Shown here: positions 58,841 to 64,000 of the stretch, piece by piece
Layout: each line of letters starts with the position of its first letter
Numbering within the stretch: position 1 is the stretch's first letter
DNA from: Lachnospiraceae bacterium A4
GTDB lineage: Bacteria > Bacillota > Clostridia > Lachnospirales > Lachnospiraceae
Assembly: GCA_000403215.2 (NCBI GenBank)
Contig: KE159538.1
Coordinates: 230,527-294,526 of the forward strand
DNA length: 64,000 nucleotides
Direction of reading: 5' to 3'
Notes under the pieces: model-generated
What the model was told of the DNA's origin: nothing
Database searches by the model: none
The model's input: only the letters and a program-made list of their open reading frames with translations
Made by a program: the position numbers and the translations under genes

Positions 58841-59122
58841 ATGTTAATTTTAAAATATGAACGTTTAGACTTTTTCAATCACCGGATTTATACAGAGGAT
58901 AAGAAAGAGAACTACACAAGAGACAATTTGAAAAAGGTATTTGCATATTTCAGTAAGACACATGATGCAAGTATTCAGATTGATAACGTGGTTGTTTATT
59001 GGGACTGCTTATCGGAATATGAAAACAGAATTGTTACTGTGAGAAATTATGATGGGATGAACTATAATGAATCAAAGAAAAGCTTTGATAAGGTGAAAAA
59101 GGAATGTTATGCGATGGCATGA
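58841..59122 (+). CDS. Hypothetical protein, 93 aa
   Basis: MLILKYERLDFFNHRIYTED…, alpha/beta. GAAAGGAACTATAATT upstream. Ends before a good terminator. Unknown role. Confidence 0.6.
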   Translation: MLILKYERLDFFNHRIYTEDKKENYTRDNLKKVFAYFSKTHDASIQIDNVVVYWDCLSEYENRIVTVRNYDGMNYNESKKSFDKVKKECYAMA

Positions 59123-59148
59123 CGATTATTTAACAGAACAAATGATTA

Positions 59149-59181
59149 AGGCTATGAGTTTGACGCTCGTAGCCTTTTTTG
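59149..59181 (+). terminator. Strong plus-strand terminator
   Basis: AAGGCTATGAG/CTCGTAGCCTT stem and six T's. Confidence 0.85.
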
Positions 59182-59189
59182 TTTTGTGA

Positions 59190-60670
59190 TCTGAATGATG
59201 GTATATGATGGCAGTGCATGTGTATTCAGCTTGTATACTTGCGTCTGGTTGCTTTGTTACATTATTAATTAAGGCTTAATTAGGAATTTGAAGTGTGTTT
59301 ATGTGGAGAATATCGTTTGAGTGTGTATAATCGCTCTACGTGGCTTGTAGTGCGTTGTAGAGGTATTCTAAGTTTTCAGATATAATAATGCACAGAATTA
59401 TATTTTGATATCATTTGCGCATATAGTATTTAATACTATATATTGCAGTGTTGCATGTTGTATTATATAGTTTTATTAACAATATATTGCGCGCTAATAT
59501 TAGTTTATTATAGTTATGTATATATTGTAATATAGTTTTAGTTATGCACTTCGTTTTGTGGATAAGTGGATAATTTACAGTAGATAGAACTATATTGTGG
59601 ATAACTTATTTGATGTATATGTATATAATTTTATGTGATATTATGTATAATTTGCTTGATTTATACAGTAATTATGGATAATTTATGCATATTATTGTAT
59701 ATTAATGTTAGATATATTATGTGGATAAATATGTGGATAAGTTGGTATATATTGTGTATATTTTTTTAAATTTGCAAATGATTTGCATTTTTAGTTTTAT
59801 TTACCGAACTTGTAAAATAATATTACTTTACAAATATATTACTGGTCTCATTTAGCAGAAAATCATCAATCAAAATTACTCAGCAGAATATATGTATGCA
59901 TATCAATCTAAGTTGCAAATATATACAAAAAACAAGTTAATACCTATTAACTGTATAAAGGGGGTATGTTTACATATTAAAACAACTTATTTATTCTCAG
60001 AATCGCCCTATCTAATCCACTCACACAACGACCTAAATTTACAAAATATAGCCCTTTATAATTGTGTCTATTTTACAAACAATTTCCAAAAATTATTCGG
60101 TAATCTGTTCGGTATCAAGCTCTAAAATCCTTTAAAATCAATGCTTTGTAAATTTTGTGACAATTTAATTCGAGTTCAAAATCCAATAAATTGCATCTAA
60201 AATGCATTAAATCCTTGCAAAATCAACATTTACTCGAACTCACCTCAAATTTTATTTTTTTCAGAATTCCATGTTTGAAATTCGTACAAAAATCATACTA
60301 TTAAATCTCTAAAAACCTAATAAAATCAATGATTTTTCAAATTATGTAGCTTCTAAAACTTCTCTCCCACCGAACACATCTAATAAATTACTTTTAATTT
60401 GACATATAAATCCACTCCTAATTGCTAAACTAGATCTGGTTGAACCAATAATATATTAAAATTCGTATTCTTATAAGGCAGTTTACACTCTCTGTCTTAT
60501 TTTTATGTTTAAAATCATTTCTATTGTTAAATCTTTTATAAAATTTACCCTTAAAAAATAGATTAACCTATATCTTTCTACAATATGATCCTATAATTAT
60601 GAAAAATTTATCAAAATAAAAATAGAAATACTATTTAGAAACTTATAACACACAAATTAATAACTAAAGG
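59190..60670. other. Probable replication origin region
   Basis: About 1.5 kb without genes and very AT-rich. Four exact DnaA-box words TGTGGATAA (reverse of TTATCCACA) at 59557-59565, 59596-59604, 59720-59728 and 59732-59740, all in the same orientation, plus near matches. Iteron-like words of the form AAxCCT…AAAATCAA at 60125, 60209 and 60312. The next gene cluster contains antirepressors and a replication-initiator-like protein. Together this fits an origin. Confidence 0.7.
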
Positions 60671-60679
60671 AGTTTTTTT

Positions 60680-61546
60680 ATGACAAATAACTCAGCTTTA
60701 CAAGTAACTAATTTTAATTTTTACGGAGATGAACTGATTGCATTGAAAGATAATGCAACTGGTGAAATCTATGCTTCTATCACACATGTTTTTAGAGGGA
60801 TTGGGTTCACAGAAAAACAGATTGAACACCAAAAAAAGAAAATAATGAATGATGAGATACTGAAAAATCACACCCAAAAATTTTCGGGAGTGGATTTGAA
60901 TATGCCAAGCGTAAATGAAATATCCTGTATTTCTAATCGTAAACTGCCTTTAGCATTAGCTAAAATAACCATTACACCCAAAATGAAACAAACACAACCT
61001 GAACTAAGCCAAAAATTATTAAGGTATCAGGATAAATGTGCAGATGTATTAGCTTCAGTATTTATAGATCACAAAACAACAGATCAGATTAACATACAGC
61101 CAATATTAGATACGCTAAACTCCCTCACTAAAGCAACAAATGATACTCTCCTATCTTTAAATGAAAGAATGTCCAAAATAGAAGAAAAACAATTACAGAC
61201 TGAAAAATCATTGCCATCAAAAAGATTTTCATACTGGACATCTAAAATGTTTCCAAAGTATCAATTATTAATGGATTATTTTGAGATACCAACTGGTAAA
61301 AATGGAATCTTATATAAAGAACTATATAAAGAATTTCATAATACATACCCAGATATAGAAATAAATCAGATTGTAGATGATTACTGTTATGATAACGGAC
61401 TTGATAGCTGTTTCACATTAGACGCCATAGAACATGACAAAATAATCAGAAAATTATTTGAATCTATGGTTGATGGATTATTAGAAAAATATGAATTACT
61501 TTCGGAAAATATAACTGTGAGGGAGAAAACGATTTTTGATGATTGA
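60680..61546 (+). CDS. BRO/P22 AR-N-like antirepressor protein
   Basis: 288 residues. The first part, FYGDELIALKDNATGEIYASITHVFRGIGF, resembles the Phage_AR-N/BRO-N type domain; a coiled coil follows (LTKATNDTLLSLNERMSKIEEKQLQ) and a C-terminal DNA-contact or partner domain. TAAAGGAGTTTTTTT upstream. Antirepressors switch phage or plasmid regulators. Confidence 0.7.
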   Translation: MTNNSALQVTNFNFYGDELIALKDNATGEIYASITHVFRGIGFTEKQIEHQKKKIMNDEILKNHTQKFSGVDLNMPSVNEISCISNRKLPLALAKITITPKMKQTQPELSQKLLRYQDKCADVLASVFIDHKTTDQINIQPILDTLNSLTKATNDTLLSLNERMSKIEEKQLQTEKSLPSKRFSYWTSKMFPKYQLLMDYFEIPTGKNGILYKELYKEFHNTYPDIEINQIVDDYCYDNGLDSCFTLDAIEHDKIIRKLFESMVDGLLEKYELLSENITVREKTIFDD

Positions 61547-61762
61547 ATTATAGCTGAGATAATTTTTTAAAAACAGTAAAAGTTAAATAACATTTGGAGA
61601 AGTAGATTATATACACCATCACCATTACAACATTAACCATCAACAATCAAAAAGTTTTTAAGAGAGTAATGAATTATGAGTGTATACGAATAATTCATTA
61701 CGATAGTAGTCTTTATTTATTATTACAGTCTTTTATTATAAAAAGACGGCTGATTCTGCACA

Positions 61763-61825
61763 CTGTAGTGTGATATACTTTGCCATTTTTTCTTCAAGTA
61801 TATCACACTGTGATGTGATATACCT
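61763..61825. promoter_or_regulatory. Operator palindromes ahead of AntA-like gene
   Basis: GTGTGATATACTT (61768-61780) and AAGTATATCACAC (61796-61808) are perfect inverted copies; further half-sites CACACTGTAGTGTG and CACTGTGATGTGATATA overlap them. A likely repressor site for the following gene. Confidence 0.75.
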
Positions 61826-61857
61826 TAAAAACCGAATTAGAAGAAAGGAATAAAATT

Positions 61858-62709
61858 ATGAGAATTACAAACAAGAACAACACAAAACCAAGAAAAGAAA
61901 AAGTATATAAAAGTGAGTCATTCAAAGACGGAAAATTTACTGAAGAAGAATTAAAACAATATGGATTATCAGATGAAGAAATCTCTACAATCATTGAATA
62001 TCAGACACTTTTACCCATTTTACAGTCTGATGAAAATGATTCAAAAGTCAACGCAAGAGACTTACATAAGCAATTAAATTCTGGCCGTCAATTTACAGAT
62101 TGGATTGAAAACCGTATTGAATCTTATCAGCTTATAAAGGATGCGGATTATTTTACGATTTCACGAAAGTATGAAACCGTGAAAAATAGCGGTTTACAGC
62201 CCAAAGAGACACTGGACTACTCTCTCACTCTTGATTGTGCAAAACAGTTAGCAATGGTTGAGCGTACAAGTATTGGAGCTTTGGTCAGAAGATATTTCAT
62301 CATTATAGAGAAAGCATTTAAAAACCGCACAAGTTGGAATAAGAATCGCAAAAACACCCTTATTAACTGTAAAGAATTGCGCAGTGCTTTAATTGTAAAA
62401 AGTGACGAATTACTTAATGGCGTTCCTGAGTGGATTACCAATGGCAACTTATATTCCATTGAGTTTTCATTACTAAACACCGTTATACTTGGAATGTCAG
62501 CTACCCAGTATCGTAAGGAACATAATATATCTTCTAATGACCAAATACGGAACTATTTTTCTGAGGATCAGTTGGATGATGTAGAAAGGTTAGAAAGATA
62601 CGATGCACAATTAATCATTTCTCAGGAAATTTACTCCTATGAAGATAGAAAACATATTTTGCAAACAGAGTACAATCGTGTAAAAAACAGAAAAACTAAG
62701 TGGGTATAA
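61858..62709 (+). CDS. AntA/AntB-type antirepressor
   Basis: 283 residues. SKVNARDLHKQLNSGRQFTDWIENRIESYQLI… CAKQLAMVERTSIGALVRRYFIIIEKA is the AntA/AntB domain. The C-terminal domain is unique (NGNLYSIEFSLLNTVILGMSA). GAAGAAAGGAATAAAATT upstream. Common next to replication genes in clostridial plasmids. Confidence 0.82.
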   Translation: MRITNKNNTKPRKEKVYKSESFKDGKFTEEELKQYGLSDEEISTIIEYQTLLPILQSDENDSKVNARDLHKQLNSGRQFTDWIENRIESYQLIKDADYFTISRKYETVKNSGLQPKETLDYSLTLDCAKQLAMVERTSIGALVRRYFIIIEKAFKNRTSWNKNRKNTLINCKELRSALIVKSDELLNGVPEWITNGNLYSIEFSLLNTVILGMSATQYRKEHNISSNDQIRNYFSEDQLDDVERLERYDAQLIISQEIYSYEDRKHILQTEYNRVKNRKTKWV

Positions 62710-62727
62710 GAAGGGAGATGCTTTTAC

Positions 62728-63582
62728 ATAGAAAATAATAAATCACCAACGGAAGAATTAGAGCTTCCAACTACTATAAATCGTTTTGTAAAGATTCCAA
62801 AAGAAGTAATTTTGGCAAATACTTTACCAGAGCATAGAATTTCAGCTTTACTCTATTTTAATTATAACCAAACCTGGGAAAATACCGTACACTACTCTCC
62901 TATTTATATGATCCAATGGTGTAAGTATAAAGCAAATTGGCATAGGGGTACTGAAAAGAATATTTTCACAAAATTCAGGGATTGTATGGATTGGTATTTT
63001 GATAATGGTTACATTATTGATTTCGATAAAGAGAAGTATATACAGAATACATTTCAATCATCTTTATTAAATTGTGAAAAAATCAACCCTGGAAACAATT
63101 TTGGTATTTTATATGACTTTGAAATAGAAACAATAAACAAATATCGGTCGCCATACAAACCACTTAACAAAAGCATACTTTTTCTTCTCTTATCGTATAT
63201 AAAAGCATTTACATGGATTAGAACAAATGAGTTGTCTGGACATTCAGAAAAGTCAAAAAAGAATAAACCAGAAATATTTTATTCACAGTTTCAAACTATA
63301 GCTACTTTTATAGGTAGCGACAGAAAAATGATTGCAAGAGCGACGAAAGTTTTAGAAGAGCTTGGATTAATTAAGACTCACAGAATGCCACGATATAAAG
63401 ACTCAAACGATAAATGGCACACTGATGATATTATATATATTTGTCCATATAGATTTATTTGGAGAAATAACCAAGTAGTTCAATGTACAAAAGAAGAATA
63501 TAACTATAAGAAAGAATTAGAATATGGAATTTTATTTTTACGTGAACAAAAATATGTGAGTAAAAAGTTTTACCAGAATTAA
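62728..63582 (+). CDS. Replication-initiator-like winged-helix protein
   Basis: About 285 residues. Two winged-helix-like parts: INRFVKIPKEVILANTLPEHRISALLYFNYNQ and later FYSQFQTIATFIGSDRKMIARATKVLEELGLI. This resembles plasmid/phage initiators and DnaD-like helix-turn-helix proteins. No ATG starts the natural N-terminus: GGGAGATGCTTTTAC is followed by ATA 62728 in frame; TTG 62812 is the first accepted start but would cut the conserved beginning. Confidence 0.65.
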   Translation: MENNKSPTEELELPTTINRFVKIPKEVILANTLPEHRISALLYFNYNQTWENTVHYSPIYMIQWCKYKANWHRGTEKNIFTKFRDCMDWYFDNGYIIDFDKEKYIQNTFQSSLLNCEKINPGNNFGILYDFEIETINKYRSPYKPLNKSILFLLLSYIKAFTWIRTNELSGHSEKSKKNKPEIFYSQFQTIATFIGSDRKMIARATKVLEELGLIKTHRMPRYKDSNDKWHTDDIIYICPYRFIWRNNQVVQCTKEEYNYKKELEYGILFLREQKYVSKKFYQN

Positions 63583-63704
63583 AGAAAAAGTAGAAATATA
63601 TTACCACCACCACAATTCTCATATAAGAAGCTTTAAACTATGATAATTATATCAACTACAATCTAAAAATTTAATATTAGAAAAGGAGACAAAACTACAA
63701 ACAT

Positions 63705-63923
63705 ATGACAATGCCAGAAACATATTACAGAACAGGAAATTGTAAAGTAGACCATTCAACATTCGGAGGTGTGATTCTTCCATCAGACTATGACACAGGA
63801 CATTCAAGATCGAGAAATATAGCTACAAGAATTATAGCAGCATGGAATTTTGATACTCAGTGTAGAAACTATAAAGGAAATAATTACAAATTGCCAAAAG
63901 GAAGGAATAAGAAAAATGATTAA
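63705..63923 (+). CDS. Small hypothetical protein
   Basis: 72 residues, MTMPETYYRTGNCKVDHSTF…; AAAAGGAGACAAAAC lies about 15 bases upstream. Unknown role. Region 63583-63704 has no gene. Confidence 0.5.
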   Translation: MTMPETYYRTGNCKVDHSTFGGVILPSDYDTGHSRSRNIATRIIAAWNFDTQCRNYKGNNYKLPKGRNKKND

Positions 63924-64000
63924 GTGCAGAGATAAGAGGACTACATTAACAGTTGATTTACCAGAAGAATGTGGCTATGCTGGCTATTCTGTAGACTGCA
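63916..64000 (+). CDS. Partial gene at window end
   Basis: ATG 63916 after AAGGAAGGAATAAGAAAA, overlapping the previous stop; MIKCRDKRTTLTVDLPEECG… runs off the window. No family can be assigned from 28 residues. Confidence 0.5.
   Translation, partial: MIKCRDKRTTLTVDLPEECGYAGYSVDC

Noticed and set aside
1-64000. CRISPR array
   Set aside because: No series of regularly spaced identical repeats and no cas gene was seen; the repeats found are operators, TR/VR or inverted repeats.
1-64000. Recoded genetic code (UAA or UAG as sense)
   Set aside because: Most genes end at UAA or UAG immediately before or overlapping the next start, and extensions past those stops are not protein-like, apart from one small gene.

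Overview
The window is AT-rich, uses the standard code, and is packed with small, tightly spaced genes carrying strong GGAGG-type ribosome binding sites. Gene content (PcfJ-like and PcfM-like proteins, a DUF5688-type protein, RadC/JAB, two AntA/BRO-type antirepressors, a J-domain protein, MazEF, Fic, DUF262 and ParB-like proteins) points to a large accessory replicon, a plasmid or phage-plasmid, of a Clostridia/Lachnospiraceae host. I see no capsid, terminase, relaxase or rRNA gene, so plasmid versus phage-plasmid cannot be settled here.

Layout. 1-2,600: minus-strand PP-loop (PAPS-reductase-like) gene, a DNA methyltransferase and small genes. 2,820-4,344: a plus-strand retron-like island (structured RNA, 59-aa membrane protein, reverse transcriptase). 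4,334-17,316: long minus-strand operons with nucleic-acid enzymes (DHH phosphoesterase, CCA-adding-type nucleotidyltransferase, YcgL-type nucleotidyltransferase, SLOG protein, C5 methyltransferase) interrupted by several short plus-strand RNA units. 17,329-19,828: a complete diversity-generating retroelement (RT, template repeat, Avd, hairpin, variable target gene). 20,385-28,811: small genes, a Thg1-like 3'-5' polymerase, a GC-rich IS110-family element, HD and ParB/DUF262 proteins and a sigma-like protein. 28,875: one unusual tRNA gene. 29,225-45,736: toxin-antitoxin-like modules (three MazF-like proteins, two MazE, one divergent RHH), two Uma2, two Fic, a PARG-like protein, a tyrosine recombinase and many small genes. 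45,786-54,387: small conserved plasmid/phage genes including HNH and RadC. 54,388-55,824: 1.4 kb without genes but relatively GC-rich and structured, probably large noncoding RNA. 57,001-57,508: a dense palindromic operator array around an HTH regulator, where transcription turns to the plus strand. 59,190-60,670: AT-rich region with four DnaA boxes and repeats (likely origin), followed by two antirepressors and a replication-initiator-like gene.

The most striking systems are the DGR, whose template and variable repeats differ at 11 positions that are all template adenines; the retron-like island; and a scattered tRNA-end maintenance set (CCA-type enzyme, Thg1-like enzyme, DHH and nucleotidyltransferase proteins, an odd tRNA). 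A recurring oddity is small-gene reading frames broken by one base in A/T runs, which suggests either gene decay or residual homopolymer errors in the assembly.
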